Shown here piece after piece: positions 1 to 14,700 of a stretch of 64,000 nt of DNA. Source of the DNA: Antilocapra americana (lineage: Eukaryota > Chordata > Mammalia > Artiodactyla > Antilocapridae); the NCBI GenBank assembly GCA_007570785.1, contig ML664175.1:12191441-12255440 (forward strand). The letters run 5' to 3'. The position numbers were made by a program, and so were the translations under genes. The notes beneath the pieces are model-generated. The model saw nothing but the letters and a program-made list of their open reading frames with translations. It ran no database searches and had not been told where the DNA came from. How positions within the stretch are numbered: the stretch's first letter is position 1; the number at the start of each line of letters is the position of its first letter.

Positions 1-365
1 TTTGCTCATTGCTCTACACATATGTAAACCCATCTTTTGTTCCTCCTTTACTACTGATCCTGCTGAATTCCAGACAAGGCTTGATGACTGATCTTGGATA
101 CAACACTACCTGCCCTTGAAGAAGATAGAGATTTTGATAGCTTCATATAGAAATAGGTTGTTTCAATTTTTAATCACTCTCATCTCTTCATCGATTTGAT
201 AATAGTTATAAACAAAAACATATACCTGTGACGTTGTTTATTCCTGTAACTGTCAATAGTGGAGAAGAAAAATCTTACTACTAAACATCTATCTTGTTTT
301 CCCCATTTTTTCTGGAAGTAGTTTACAAAGTGGATGTTAAATACAAAAATCATCTATGGTGTTAG

Positions 366-537
366 AAGTTAGGATAATGGTTAGAACTCTTGGTGGGCAG
401 AGTGAGTGGGAGGAGATTTCTGGAATGCTAGTTATCTTATGTTTCTTAATCTTGGAGCTAGTTATGTAAGTGTGTGAGAATTCATTGGCTGTAAACTTAG
501 AATATATGTGTTTTTGTTATACTTCAATAAAATCTTA
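366..537 (+). repeat. L1 3' UTR remnant
   Basis: Resembles the common mammalian L1 3' end, with the ending TTATACTTCAATAAAATC and GGCTGTAAACTTAG. Confidence 0.6.
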
Positions 538-624
538 AGTTAAAATTGCTAACATTGTTTAAATCATTTTTAGCACTAGTAAAGGTCTTCATTTGCCTTA
601 TTAACTACCTTTTAAATGATTATA

Positions 625-775
625 TTTCCATTTAAAAAAATTTGTTTATTTTCAATTAAAGGATAATTGTTTGACAGTATTGTGTTGGTTTCTGCCATAA
701 TCAACATGAATCAACCATAGGTATGCATATGTCCCCTCTCTCTTGAACCTCCTTCTCCCCTCCCATCCCAAGAAT
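625..775 (-). repeat. L1 3' end, antisense
   Basis: A T/A-rich start, then GGATAATTGTTTGACAGTAT and CAACATGAATCAACCATAGG, typical of ruminant L1 3' ends on the opposite strand. Confidence 0.7.
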
Positions 776-1528
776 GTATTCCATTTTGAATCATGATATT
801 TAATACCTTACATTATCCCCATTCTTGTATATACACTGCTTTGATGTAGATGTTTTAATTTCAGGTTCTCCTGTTAGGGCTTCTCAGGTGTGCAGCTCAT
901 AATTTCAGAGATACAATGATTTAGGTTTTTAGATTGGCTGTAGAGAGTTTGATTTTTAAGTTCTGCTGTGTTGCTTTAACTGAGTGATCTGAAGCAACTC
1001 AGTCTTGGCTTTTTTCTTTCTATTTGTATCTAAAACTTCATGAAATGTAGTAGTTGTGCCTACTGTCTATTGGTGAGTTGAGTCTCTAGTGTGAAGGAAA
1101 GAACCATGAAAGAGAAGCTATATTCATATTCATTATTTATAGCAACCCATCTAACACAGTGACCATCAAGATGTACAGAAAGTATTTGATATAATTATCA
1201 CTTTTAAAATGTGATACCAAAAGAAAAATATTATGACTAATCAAAGTCTTTTGAATTCTGATCCTTTTATCTGTTTTTACTATAATAGGTTTTGGAGAAG
1301 TTGTTTGATTTTGACCAAAAACATTATGCTGCTGATGTTAGGAAGATACAATAAGATCAGCTTTTTGATTAAGACAAGTTTTGAAGTAGACATATGTTCT
1401 ATGTTCTGTGATATTTGCTCTGTTTTTAAAAATTGAATCTGTAAGAGGTATCAGAGAGAAATGACTTGTTATAGCCATTTTATACCCTGATGAGAAAAAG
1501 GCATTTCTGCCCTATTATAGGAATATTC

Positions 1529-1761
1529 ATGCGTCCCAATTGATGTTTGTGATAGAGAACCTGCCTGCTAATGCAGGAGACTCAAGAGATATGGGTTCAA
1601 TCCCTAGGTTGGAAAGATCCCCTGGAGGAGGGCATGGCAACCTACTCCAGTATCTTTACCTGGAGAATCCCATGGACAGCGGAGCCTGATGGGCTACGGT
1701 CTATGGAATCACAAAGAGTTGGAGAGTCGGACATGATTGAAGCAACTTAGCACGCACGCAC
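1529..1761 (+). repeat. Bov-tA SINE with 10-bp target-site duplication
   Basis: tRNA-derived head (GAGAACCTGCCTGCTAATGC), body (GATCCCCTGGAGGAGGGCAT) and tail (CTTAGCACGCACGCAC). Flanked by AGGAATATTC at 1519-1528 and 1762-1771. Confidence 0.92.
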
Positions 1762-1850
1762 AGGAATATTCTCAGTGGAATATGAGAACTCTTTAAATAT
1801 TATAATAGAACACATTGATAATCTTTTAAATATTGTGTTGTGTTTTGTAG

Positions 1851-1869
1851 GCCTTCCTTAAAGTTTCCC
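1851..1869 (+). other. RNF111: 5' UTR portion of RNF111 exon carrying the start codon
   Basis: The acceptor ends in TTTTGTAG at 1850, followed by 19 bases of 5' UTR before the ATG. The bases just before the ATG are CCC and the base after it is T, so the Kozak context is weak. The start is chosen because the protein then begins MSQWTPEY, as in known Arkadia, and no in-frame ATG lies upstream in this exon. The rest of the 5' UTR must be in upstream exon(s) outside the window. Confidence 0.8.
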
Positions 1870-2746
1870 ATGTCTCAATGGACTCCTGAATATAACAAGT
1901 TGTATACCTTAAAAGTGGATATGAAGAGTGAGATTCCTTCTGATGCACCAAAGACACAGGAGAGTCTGAAAGGGATCCTCTTGCATCCAGAGCCCATCGG
2001 GGCAGCCAAAAATTTTCCTGCTGGAGTTGAGATGATTAATAGTAAAGTGGGGAATGAATTCTCTCATTTGTGTGATGATTCTCAAAAACAAGAGAAGGAC
2101 ATGAATGGTAACCAACAAGAGCAAGAAAAAAGTGTTGTGAGGAAGAAACGCAAAAGCCAGCAAGCTGGCCCTTCATACATGCAAAATTGTGCTAAAGAGA
2201 ACCAGGGAATATTAGGATTGAGACAACACCTAGAAACACCAAGTGATGAAGATAATGATTCCTCTTTTAGTGATTGTCTTTCTTCTCCTTCATCTAGTCT
2301 ACATTTTGGAGATTCTGATACTGTGACTTCGGATGAGGATAAAGAAGTCTCTGTAAGACATTCCCAGGCAATTTTGAGTGCTAAAAGTAGAACTCATAGT
2401 TCACGGTCCCATAAGTGGCCTCGGACTGAGACAGAATCCGTTTCAGGATTGTTAATGAAAAGACCCTGTTTTCATAGCAGTTCATTAAGGAGACTTCCAT
2501 GCAGAAAGAGATTTGTGAAAAATAATTCCTCCCAGAGGACACAGAAACAAAAAGAGAGGATATTAATGCAGAGGAAAAAACGAGAAGTGTTAGCCCGAAG
2601 AAAATACGCGTTACTTCCCAGTTCTAGTAGTTCCAGTGAGAATGACCTCAGCAGTGAATCCTCTTCCAGTTCATCAACTGAAGGAGAAGAAGATTTGTTT
2701 GTTTCTACCAGTGAAAACCACCAAAACAATCCAACTATTCCCTCAG
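1870..2746 (+). CDS. RNF111: RNF111 coding exon 1 (residues 1-292 and first base of 293)
   Basis: The largest coding exon, encoding the N-terminal regulatory region. It holds a basic cluster RKKRK at 91-95 (likely nuclear localisation), a Ser/Asp-rich acidic patch at about 124-159, a second basic, Lys/Arg/Gln-rich stretch at about 206-245, then poly-Ser (251-256 and 265-269) next to an acidic EGEED. The exon ends CTCAG|GTAA and leaves one base for the next codon. No enzymatic fold is evident, so this part is probably disordered. Confidence 0.95.
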
Positions 2747-5700
2747 GTAAAAATTTTGTTCCTTAAATTTAGTATAGCATGAAAGCTATTGCATTGTGTT
2801 TGTCCTTATTTTCTTCTGCATTTGGTGATTTCATTATATTTAAAAGGAATGTGAGGCTCTATTAACTTTTATGTTTAAGCCATATAAATAATCAACTTTA
2901 TTTTGCCATGACCCCACTTCTGAGATACAAATGTTTAAATTTTCTAAAATTTTAAATAGAAAATTGTAAATTTTTCTATTTTTTGATGCAAATGAAGCAA
3001 GAGATTTTATTGAGGGTTATTTTGAAAAAAATTTCATTTTATACATATCAGATTATATTTTATGAATTGTTGATTTATGGTATGGTTTCTTTTTTTTCTA
3101 TTTAGTGCTTCTTTAATATGTTTACCTTTTATGAGTGCCTTTTTAGATAGCTATGTGACAGATTTCTTTTACAATCAGCCACAGTAGGGACAATTCTGGT
3201 TACTAAAAAAGACACTTATTTTTCCTTAAGTACTCTATTTTTACTGTTTACTCTTCCTTTGTTGTGTTCTTTATAACCAAAAATAATTTCAACCATTTGA
3301 GAGGTAGCTTTTATTGTGATACTGGAACACAAACTTTTAGTCCTGACAGTGCTCAGTTCAGCCTGTGATTAGTCAGATAAAAATGGATTAATCATTAGCT
3401 CAAATGCACCCCTTACAACAGTAAATGTTACATTTAATTGGAATAAGTTTATGTATAGTCTCTGAAGTGTATGTTACATATTTTTACACTTCATAGTAGC
3501 TTAAGGTAGTTGGATGAAGTGAGCATTGAGGAGTGAAGTCTGAACTGAGGTAAAAGATTACTTTCTTGTGAAAGTATAAGGAGAATGGGATTTGAGAGAG
3601 CTTGATTTTTATGGGGCAAAGATCATGGTTCCAATTACTGGCAGAACTTTCCCAGTCTTTGCCTGGTGTCTTCCTGTTGAGGGCAGAGCCTACTAGCTTT
3701 CTCTGCAGATGACCATTTCTCCCTCTTCTTTCCTTCTGTATAGGTCCCTTGCTTTTTTAAGACTCCCTTTCCTCTTCCATGTTTATTTTTCTATCCTTGC
3801 CAGAACACTAAAATCAGCAAGTTTTGTTCTTTAGTCTTAGCTATGGTTAGTTCATTTTTTTTAGAACCTACCCAAATACTTGTTTTTAAAAAAGTTCATT
3901 GGGATCACCTGAAAGAAGGTTACAGCAGCCATTCCTTGAAGTTTCTTGAGAAAGAGGGAAGTGATAATAGGAATTGTCTTGCTTAAATGTCACATTTTAC
4001 ATTTTTCTCAGGTAATTGTAATGTGAAGACTAGTTTGGGGAGTAGGAGCAACATAATCTAGTGTCTGCTTGAAATTAGTGAGACAGCATGGTTGGTTTTG
4101 TAAAGCAGAAGTTCCAAGGAACTGGTATTTGTAAGCAAGCATAAGAGTAGAGTAAATGTAGGTCTGGATCAGTGTCTTTATCTGGGAAGAAAGGAGTTTG
4201 TATATCCTCAAATATTCAAGATAAATTCAAACTCTCATTCATTTAAAAATCTTGCTTGGTACTGTTGTAGCATGTGAGTTTTAAACTTTCTTGTAAGAAT
4301 TACATTATTTTCAAACATTACCCTTAATGGTTTGTCTCTGAAAACACAGATCCAAAAATTGAAGCCAAGTACTCCTGATGTTTTCTCGTTTCTAGACCAG
4401 AATTTTGTTTTAAATTAGTTTTTAATAATAATATTCATTTGGTGTGAAATTTTAAAAGTACCAAGAAAGTATAAAGTAAATAAAAGTTTACCTCTTCTTA
4501 GGTTCCAGTCTTGCTACCCCAAAGTAATCAGTTAGCAGTTTCTTACTTCCTTCAGAAAATGTGGAAGTAAATATAAATGTAGATAAGTAATGTGAGTTTT
4601 AAAAATATCAGTATGTACAGTTACCTCATTTAAAAAAAGATAAGCTGCATAGTATTCCCTTTCTATACATCTTCCACAATTTATTCAGTCAACTGAATAT
4701 CACAGGGTATATGCATTTTAAAATTTGGTAGCAGTTGTTGCCAGAATGCCTTCCAAGGAGTTTGCCTCAAGTTCTTCATACCTCAACAGTGGAGGATATC
4801 ATGATAGTAAAAATACCTGGTATTGGGAACTTCCTGGTAGTCCCACGGTTGGGATTCCGTCTGCCAATGCAGGGGACACGGGTTCAATCCCTGGACCAGT
4901 AAGATCCCACATGCCATGGAGCAGCTAAGCCTGTGAGCCACAACTACTGAGCCTGCAAGCCGCAGCTACTGAAGCCCGGGGCCCAGCGCCTATGCTCCAC
5001 AACAAGAGAAGCCACTGCCGTGAGAAGCCTGTGCACCGCAACGGAGAAGCCCCTACTTGCCATTACTAGAGAAAGCCCATGTGTAACAATGAATTTAGAC
5101 CCAGTGTAGTCCAAATAAATAAAAAAAATTTTTAAGTACCTAGTATTTGTTGGGTATTTACTCCATACTGGTAATGTTCTGGGCTTCCCAGGTGGCGCTA
5201 GTGGTAAAGGACCTGCCGGCCAGTACTGGAGTTATAAGAGGTGTGGCTTTGATCCCTGTGTCAGGAAGATCCCCTGGAGAGGGTATGGCAACATACTCCA
5301 GTATTTTTGCCTGGAGAATCCCATGGACAGAGAGCCTAGTGGGCTATAGTCCATAGGGTCATAGAGTTGGACATGATTGAAGCAACTTAGCATGCATGCA
5401 CAGTAATGTTTTAAGTGTTTTATATGTGTTCTCATTTAATCCTCCCACTCTTTGGAGGTAGATTCTGTCATTATCTTCATATCATAGAGAAGCATTTAGA
5501 AAACCATTTTAGAATAATTTATATACAGAATAGTTAAATATTGATGGGACTTAGCTGTATTGTCAAACATTTTTTTCTTTTATTCCACTTTATTGTATTT
5601 TTTAATTAATCTTTATTTTCTAACTTTTAATTTTGTATTGGGATATAGCTGATTAACAATGTTAATGATAGTTTCAGGTGAACAGTGAATGGTGTATTGT

Positions 5701-8700
5701 CAAAAATTTTTAGTGCTCTCAAAAAATTGACTTCTTTAGATTCTTTGAGGTAGGGTTTTCTTCTAGATGTAGTTTTAGTGCTGGCTTTTTGACTCTGGGT
5801 CTAGTGTGTTTTAGTGTGTGTAAACAATTAGGGGAGGATTTATCTACTGAACTTTAGTAATATGATTTGTAATGTGGATGGGCATTATCTGGAGTACTGG
5901 GACAACTTTTTCACAGTGCTGTTCATCAGCACTTGTTGATTACTACTGTAGCGAACTGATGGAAAGAATGTTTTACATGTTAAATCTTTTGTTTAACCTT
6001 CAAACTCTAAGGCAAAACTGTTGTAGATAATTAAAGGATTTTTCCAGATTACCAAACATGAGTTATTTAAGTCAGTACTTTACATTTTGTATAACAAATT
6101 AGTTGATATGTAATCAGCAGATTTCTGTGTAATCCCTGTTTGCCTTTTGCTTTATCATTATTGTCTTTTAAATTTATTAGAGCTCTCTATTCAAGCCTAG
6201 AAAGCCAAAATGATACACAGCTTGAGTTGTTGGACAATGAGTTATTTCCCTTTGCCAGTTGGGTAGAGAATGTATACATCCTGTTTTGTTCTCAATATTT
6301 GCCAAGAACTTTATATGATTTACAATAACCTAGTGGCAGTTAAGTTTTAGAGATTTATTCAGTGTGCCTTCTCTGAACTGCTGTTTAAATTTTTATTATA
6401 TAGTACTATAGGCTTTGTTTTCTCCCAATAAATTGTGCTTTTGAGGACCTCCTTATTTTACTAACTTTAAATTAAATATTTATAGATTATATTTCCTCCA
6501 GAGTTGAAGGAAATGTAAATACCATATATGTCCCCAAATAAGAGAGCTAGAATATGTCAGTCCCACTTTTCTACTGAGGAGAAAAAAAAGTTTTGACTGT
6601 CTTGAAATATATATGTTTGCTGCTGCTACTGCTGCTAAGTCGCTTCAGTTGTGTCTGACTCTCTGCGACCCCATAGATAGCAGCCCACCAGGCTCCCCCA
6701 TCCCTGGGATTCTCCAGACAAGAACACTGGAGTAGGTTGCCATTTCCTTCTCCAGTGCATGAAAGTGAATCGTGAAAGTGAAGATGCTCAGTCGTGTCCA
6801 ACTCTTAGCGACCCCATGGACCACAGCCTACCAGGGTCCTCCATCCTGGGATTGTCCAGGCCAAGAGTACTGGAGTGGGTTGCCATTGCCGTTTAGGGCT
6901 ATAGTTAAAGTAGTCAATCTTAAAACTAAATCACTAATTTATTTGCATATATAAAACGTTGAATAAATATCAATTTAGAAATATTGTGTTTCGGTGCCCA
7001 CATTTCCTGAATAGGAATTATGATAATAATTATTATTCACCTTAGGTACCAGTGACTTGGTAATTGCTAGAACCACATTTTAAGTCGGATAGTTTTCAAG
7101 ATCATATTATTCTCATCTTTGTGTAACATAGAGCACTTGCTGACTCCATGAGTGATGCTGTCACTGGAAATTTTATCCCAAACTACATATGCCATTTTTC
7201 CTTATATTATGACTGGAAAATCCCGTTTTCATAGGTTTTTTGTTTTGTTTTATATCTCATAGCTGTACACTTTATTTACAGCTTTTAAAAATGTATCCAG
7301 ATGTGTATTCATATTTTGTGACTGTACTCCATACTGTATTGACTTAAGAGTTTTACAAGTGTACTCAACTTGTAAAGATGCTCAATCCTTGGAATTATAA
7401 AGTCCTTACACTGTGAATTATATCTAAATTAATGAATATTTCTTTTCAAAAATAATAGTTTTTGTTGTTATTTTATAATTTTTATATGGGAATTTTCACA
7501 CTTTTAATATAAAAATAAATAAGTATACAATGAACTCTTACATATTCTGAATCTAACTTCAGTTTTCCACATTCTGCCATTCTTATTTCATCTCTTACCT
7601 CTCACTTTTTTTTTAATGGAGAATTTCAGAACAGTTTCTGACATCATACCATTTAATTTGTTTTATATACTACATATTTCCTACAGACTGGTGGATCTAA
7701 AAGCTTGATTAGTTTCAGGTTCAGTTTAGCAACATTTCCTTGGTGGTGCTCTGCACTTTCTGTTGTATCACGTGTTAAAATTGAAGAGAGCGTTTAGATT
7801 GTGTCATTCTGATCCTTCCACTATAAAATTTCCCATCAACATTTCATAAAATACTTTTAGCAGCTTTGATGATCTTATCTAGATACATTATTTCATTAAG
7901 GGTTCTAAAATGCTGACCTTCTAATTCTGTCATTCTGTTACATTTATTGACTGAGTTCTCTTAAAAGGAAGAATTTTCCCTACATCAACTAATCGGTTAC
8001 TCTGAAATATAGGTCATTCAGGAAAGGTAAGATGAATGCTTGAATCTTTACCTTCATTTACTGTTTATTCAGAATAAACTCTAGGAATATTTAAAGACAT
8101 TTTTCATTTTCAAGTACCATTTTGAAATCATGGATTTTGGCATAGTTGATGTGTTGCAGTCTTCTTATTCTTTTTGATGTTCAAACAGTTTCATCTTTGG
8201 CCAGTGGGAGCATCTTCAAGTTGGTCTGTGTCCTTCTGATACCACTCAAGTAAACTTTGATAATTTCCTTACTCTCTGATATAACAAGATAGTCCAGATT
8301 CATCCTTTTCATTTCCTGTCCCAAACCTGGAACTAGTCATTCCAAGTACTCCTGATTGCTTTTTATTGAGAAATGATATTTAGAAGCTATACACTGGGAA
8401 CAAAACTGCTCATTGTTCAATTGGGTTATCATTGCTTTTCATGTTTCTTAATGGATGTAGTTTGTAAAGATTATAGAAAGAGAAGTCATTAATTCACGTG
8501 ACTATTTCCACTGAAAATTTAGGATTAGGGTTTTTATGTTAGCTTGTGTTTTACTTTTTGATCTGTTTACTCTTACATTGAAAAATCTTGATTCTTAACA
8601 ATATTAACTTTTATTCTATACAAACTATAAATACATAGACAAGCATTCATATATGAATTTAAGTGAAAATACTTACAATTATACTAACAATAATTCTGTT

Positions 8701-11700
8701 GAATATAATACAGAATTTTTTCTGTGTGTTTCTTTGTTGGCCTTGGCTGGTTTTCTGTGTGGTTATGCCACCAATTTAATATGCATTTAGGATCATTTGT
8801 TTCATGGTTGCTGCAAGGCTTTTTTTTTTTTTTTCTTTTAAAGGATTTGTATAAGTTTTTAGTTTTGCTTTTTAATTCTGTGAAGCACATACCTGGTTCT
8901 GAAGTCAGAATCACAGCAGACAGTGACTGCAGCCACTACATTAAAGGACGATTGCTCCTTGGAAGCAAAGCTGTGACAGACCAAGACAGGGTATTAAGAG
9001 GCAGAGACATTTCTTAGCTGACAAAGGTCCATATAGCAAAAGCTGTAGTTTTTCCAGTAGTCAGGTATGGATGTGACCATAAAGAAGGCTGAGCACTGAA
9101 GAATTGATGCTTTTGAGTTGTGGTGCTGGAGAAGACTCTTGAGAGTCCCTTGGACTGCAAGGAGATCCAACCAGTTCATCCTCTAGGAAGTCAACCCTGA
9201 GTATTCATTGGAAGGACTGATGCTGAAGCTCCAGTACTTTGGCTACCTGATGTGAAGAGCCAACTCATTGGAAAAGACCCTGATGCTGGGAAAAATTGAG
9301 GACAGGAGAAGGGTGACAGAGGATGAGATGGTTGGATGGTATCACTGACTCAATGAACATGAGTTTGAGCAAACTCTGGGAGATAGTAAAGGACAGGGAA
9401 GCCTGGCCTGCTGCAGTCCTTGGGGTCACAGAGAATCAAACACGACTTAGTGGCTGAACAAAATCAAAACTTTTAAATAAGATGCATTCATTGAGGTCTA
9501 GTTTTCCATCTCTGCCCTCTCTTCCTGTCTTTTTCTCACTAATAGTCATTTCTCACTATTTTTGTCTTAGTTTGACTCATTTTTTCTCTTCAAAAAGATT
9601 AGCAAACATGTGTATGTGTGTATATATGTTTACATACACACATCCTCCCCTTACTCACAACATAACTCTCTTTTTCACTTAACAATATATTCAATTGTTA
9701 GAGTATAGAGATATAATAGAGGAATAAAAAAATGGGTATGAGATGTAGGCTTTCATTCCTCTATTCATTCTTTTTCATTCCTCTTTTATTTTTTCCACAG
9801 TACTTGTTGTATAGTTATATTCTAATTTGTTACACCAGTCTCCTATTGATGAACATTTTGCAGACTTTTGCTATTATGAATCAGCTTGCAATGACTAGCT
9901 TTTTGTATATGTCATTTGATAGTTTATGCCATTGTATCTTTGGGATAGAATTCTAGGAGGGGATTGTTGGGTCAAAGACAAAAGAGTATGTTATTTTTAA
10001 AATATGGCCAAATTTCTTTATGAAGATTGTAACCATTTTGGATTCATCAGCATTGTATGAAAGTGCCTATTTCCCCAGTGCCTTTCCAGCAGTATCTGTT
10101 GTCAGATTTTAATTTTTTGGTCCATTTGATAGGCAAGAAGTAGTATATCAGTGTAATTTAATTTGCATTTTTTATGAGTAATGTTTGTGTGTCTTTTCAT
10201 GTATTTAAAAGTTATTTGCATTTCTTGTGATCAGTCATTTCATTTGCATGTTTTTCTCTCAGAATATTGGTCATTATTCCATCCATTTTTAGAAGTTTTT
10301 TATATATATATTAGATGTATTCTGTATTGCACATTTTCCTCAAATTTGTCATAAGTTTTTGACTCTGGAGTGTCAAAAATTGTTTTGGATTAGTCACATT
10401 TATTGACCTTGTAAGTTTCTGTTTTTGAATCATAATTAGTAAAGTTTTTCCTACTCCAAGTTTATAAGGGAACTAACCTATTTCCCTCTGGCCCCTGTAT
10501 TGTTTACCTTTTTTCCCCCCTTACAAAGCACAGATCTGTCTAATGTTTACAATGTGAAGAATGGATCCTTTTCTTCAGGTGACTATCCAACTGTCCCAAA
10601 CCAAACTGTTTAAAATGTTCTTTCTCCTATCAACTTGAGATGCCACCTTTGTCATATGTTAAATTTCCATAAGCATTTGGAACTATTTATGGAGCTTTGC
10701 TACTATTCCATTGGTCAGCCTGTCTGTCCATGCACTAGAGGCACAGTTTTAATTATAGACTCTTTCATGTTTTCCTGATTATTTTCTCCTGTTTTTTCCT
10801 TGAAGTGAATGTATAATCAACTTTTTGAGGATGGTGGCAGTAGGGAGACACATGATGATGTATTTTTTGGAATTGGATTTGTAGGCTAAATTAGAATGAA
10901 CTGACGTCTTTAAGATTTTGGGTGTTCCTATTCCAGAATATGGAATGTCTTTTCATTTGCTGAAATGTAGTTTTGATCTTGCAGGGAATGTTTTGTAGAT
11001 TTTTTATTAAGCTTTATTGAGGTATAGTTTACCTATCATAAAATTTATCCATATTGAGTATACAGTTCAGTGACTTAGTAAACTTAGAGCTGTACAGCCA
11101 TTGCCACAGTACAGTTTTAAAACATCTCCATTAATCTCAAAAGATCCCACCTGCATGTTTACAGTTAGCCTCTGTCTTACACTTACTTCCTCATACAACC
11201 TCTAATCTGCTGCTGTCTCTATAGACTTGCTTTTTCAGGACATTTTTTTTTTTTTTTTTATTGTTTTTGCTATACATTGTCATGATATCACCATGGGTTT
11301 ACATATGCTTCCCCTCCGGAACCCCCCTCCCTCCTCCCTCCCCCCCTGGGAAGTCTCGCTGCACCAGGCCCGAGCATCAATTCTGGGCTGGCAATTGATT
11401 AGACACATGACAATTAACATGCTTCAATGCCCTTCTCCCATATCATCCCACCCTTACCCTCATCCACAAAGTCCACGAGTCTATTCTATACATCTGCGTT
11501 CCTTTTGCTGTCTCGCATGTTGGGTTCTCGTTACCGTCTTTCTAAATTCCATATATATGCATTAATATACTGTATTGTTGTTTTTGCTTCTGGCTTACTT
11601 CACTCTGGATAATGGGCTCCAGTTTCGTCCATCTGAGTAGAATTGCTTCAAATGAATTTTTTTTTAATGCTGAGTAATATTCCATTGTGTATATGTACCA

Positions 11701-14700
11701 CAGCTTTCTTATCCATTCGTCAGTTGATGGGCATCTAGGTTGCTTCCATGTCTTGGCTATTGTAAACAATGCAGCGATGAACATTGTTCAGGACATTTCA
11801 TATGTGATCTTTTGTATCTGGCTTCTTTCACTTCTCTTAGTGTTTTTGAGGTTCATCGATCTTGTAGCAGATATCTGTAATTAGGTTCATTTTGTGTTTA
11901 TTTAATTCTATTCATTTTAGTATTTAGTTCCTTGATAGTATGCCATTGAATTGATAAGCCACGTTTTGTTTACCATTTGTCAGGTGTGGACATTTAATTG
12001 TTTCTAGTATTTGACTGTTGTAAATAATACTATTCGTGAACATTGGACACAGATTCTTTGTGTATGTATATGTTTTCATTTCTGTTGAATAGATACCCAA
12101 CAAAAGTGTCCCAAAGAAGAGTCAAAGCTACTAAAGCTTAAGTAACTTTGTTTCTACAAAAGAGAGGAGCAGTAGCAATGACACCTGTAACAGGAAGATT
12201 CTTTTGATAGTAACTAGCATCAGCTTGTTGAGTATGCGTTGCATGATGATATATTTTATGTAGAGTCTGAGTTCAGATTTGATATTAGGTGTTAATTCCA
12301 AGTGTTGCTTATGTTTGTTTGACAAGTCATTTAAACTTTCTAAGTTTCAGTTTCTTATGGAGCTAGACACGTAGAATATTAAACGTGGGACAGAGTATAT
12401 GCTCACAAATTGGAAGCTCTTCTTGTTATTGGTATCATACCAGACTTAAGACACAGGGAAACCAAAATAATGAGTGATATGGAGGGATTCTTGAAGAAGT
12501 CTGTGAGAGCAACCATTGTTTTTGTTACCATTGTTATACTATCCAGGTTGTTACATTTTATTTTTCTCATGAAGTACAAATAATATAAGTAATCTTAAAA
12601 GAAATAGCTAAATCTCTTGCAGTCCCATCACTTTTAGTTACACCAAAGTTTCTTGTCATTTAATATTTCTACGTGTAAAAGACATCATAAAATGAAATTG
12701 GTCCAATAAGAAACGACCTGTTGATTTTTTTAAAGCTTTATTAGGGTTAACTTCATAATTTCAGGGATGTTTCCTTTAAATTTGGTTTTAAATAATAGTC
12801 ATTCTAAAGATACCCAAATCTTGCCTAATTGTGATAATTATTTAGTTGCATGATTTTGGTGTAGTGTGTTCAAGTATTATAAAGGTTCTTTTTGGAAAAA
12901 TTAACATTTAAGCAAATAGAGGAACAGTGCCTAAATGAGTTACTTATATAACTTTTAGTTATACAACCTCTATATTCATAAAAAATGATACAAATTGAAT
13001 ATTAACACATTAGCAAAGCTAGCTTTGTATCGTTTATCATTGGAACTTAAAATGTAACATTTATGTTTGACTTTGCTTAACTATGTGAAAGGTGTTTAAT
13101 AATACCTGTCAGGCTGCAGTCCATGGGGTCGCAAAGAGTAGGACACAACTTAGTGACTGAACAACAATATTAGGTGATTTCTTTACAGGCTTGTAAAGAA
13201 ATTTCATATATACATACCATGGAGGGAAATCACTGATAAAGTTGGTATGCAGATGTAGCTTTTCTCCATGTAAAATGGTAGTGTCTACTTGATAGGTTAA
13301 AATAAGGGAGGTTTTTTTTTTTAATCCATGGTGTTTTATTTTTATACATAATACTTTTAGTTCTAAATATTTGATTGCTGGGAGCTCTTATCTTAATCTG
13401 TATCATGTATGAGATTATGAAGAATTAGAAAAGTAATTTGGAAATTGAATTGAGAATATTATTTTAAGTAGACACTTAAGTGCTGCAATTTTGTTGTTCT
13501 CTGTGTATAAGATATTTATGATGTTAAAAATACATTTAGGACTTCCCTAGTGGTCCAGTGGCTGTAAGATTCTGCCCTCTCAATGCAGGGGGCCTGGGTT
13601 TGATCCCTGGTCAGGGAACTACATCCCACATGCTGCAGATAAAGGATCCTGCATGCCGCATCTAAGATCTGGTGCAGCTAAATAAGTAAATAAAAAACAA
13701 TTATAAAAAGAGAGAGCAGAGAAGGCATCTTCTGGTTTCCCAAATGTAAAAACAAAACAAACCAAGCAAACCAGAAACAAACAAACAAAATAAAAAAGTT
13801 TGACCTGAACATGTCTATGTGTGTAGTCTTTAGAACTTAGAAACTACTTTAAAATGTTGCACATCTCATAGTTTTTAAATCTTACTTATTTTTTGCTATT
13901 TAGTGGATAGAACAATTTATAAGTATTCCAAAATAGAAATGTTATGGAATATTTTTAAAATAACTATTTCTCCAACCATAACATCTTTCATTGCCTCTAT
14001 GATTTACTAGTGCCTGCTTTGTTATCCTCTTTGGAGTATTAGTATCAGAGAACAAGTAATATATCTAATCATGGACTTGTAACCTCCTCCAATTACGGGC
14101 CAGCTTTTGAAGTAGTGCAGATATTTGATGATAGAGCTATATTACAGGTGAAATTCCAGGATGTCTAGGAATGGTGCCTCAGGTGAAGGAATATAGACTG
14201 TGTAAACCCCACACTGAGGAAGAAGTTGAGCCATTTGTTATCAAGTGGTAAGCAAGCCATTCTGTCAGAACTGGATAAAATTGAATATACACTATCAATA
14301 TAATGCCAACATACTAGTAGAAAATATGGTGAGAAAAAGGTAACATGTTTACGAAAGCATTAGAGAGAATGAAGTGTCTAAGAATAATCACAATAGGAGT
14401 ACATTTGGCTTCTCTGAATAAAATTATGTAACTTTATAGAATTACACTTATAATCAAACCATATTCTCCGTTTTTTAGGGGTTTATAAATATGATATTGG
14501 TGGATGACAAGATATAATCTTGGATGGAAGTATATATATTTTAGAGATATCAGGGCTTTTAGAGTGATGTCTAATGCCACCACTCCAGTCCAAACCTCAG
14601 GAATTTTTCTCTCCCCTTGATTTATAATCCTGAAGAATAATTAAGAAAACTTTAATGTACTAGGTATCAAAATAGAATTATTTTAGTCCTTTCAACAAAT

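Larger units (their letters stand above)
1..1850 (+). other. RNF111: Intron before RNF111 start exon (partial)
   Basis: Non-coding. It holds an L1 3' end (about 366-537), an antisense L1 3' end (about 625-775) and a Bov-tA SINE (1529-1761). In 1-365 and 800-1528 I see nothing recognisable; small open frames there lack coding character. Confidence 0.8.

Noticed and set aside
1..1850. RNF111 promoter or CpG island
   Set aside because: The sequence is AT-rich with few CpG, contains L1 and SINE copies, and ends in a splice acceptor, so it is intron.
4825..5135. tRNA gene
   Set aside because: The tRNA-like head belongs to a SINE; no complete cloverleaf or terminator is present. The same applies to the other SINE heads.
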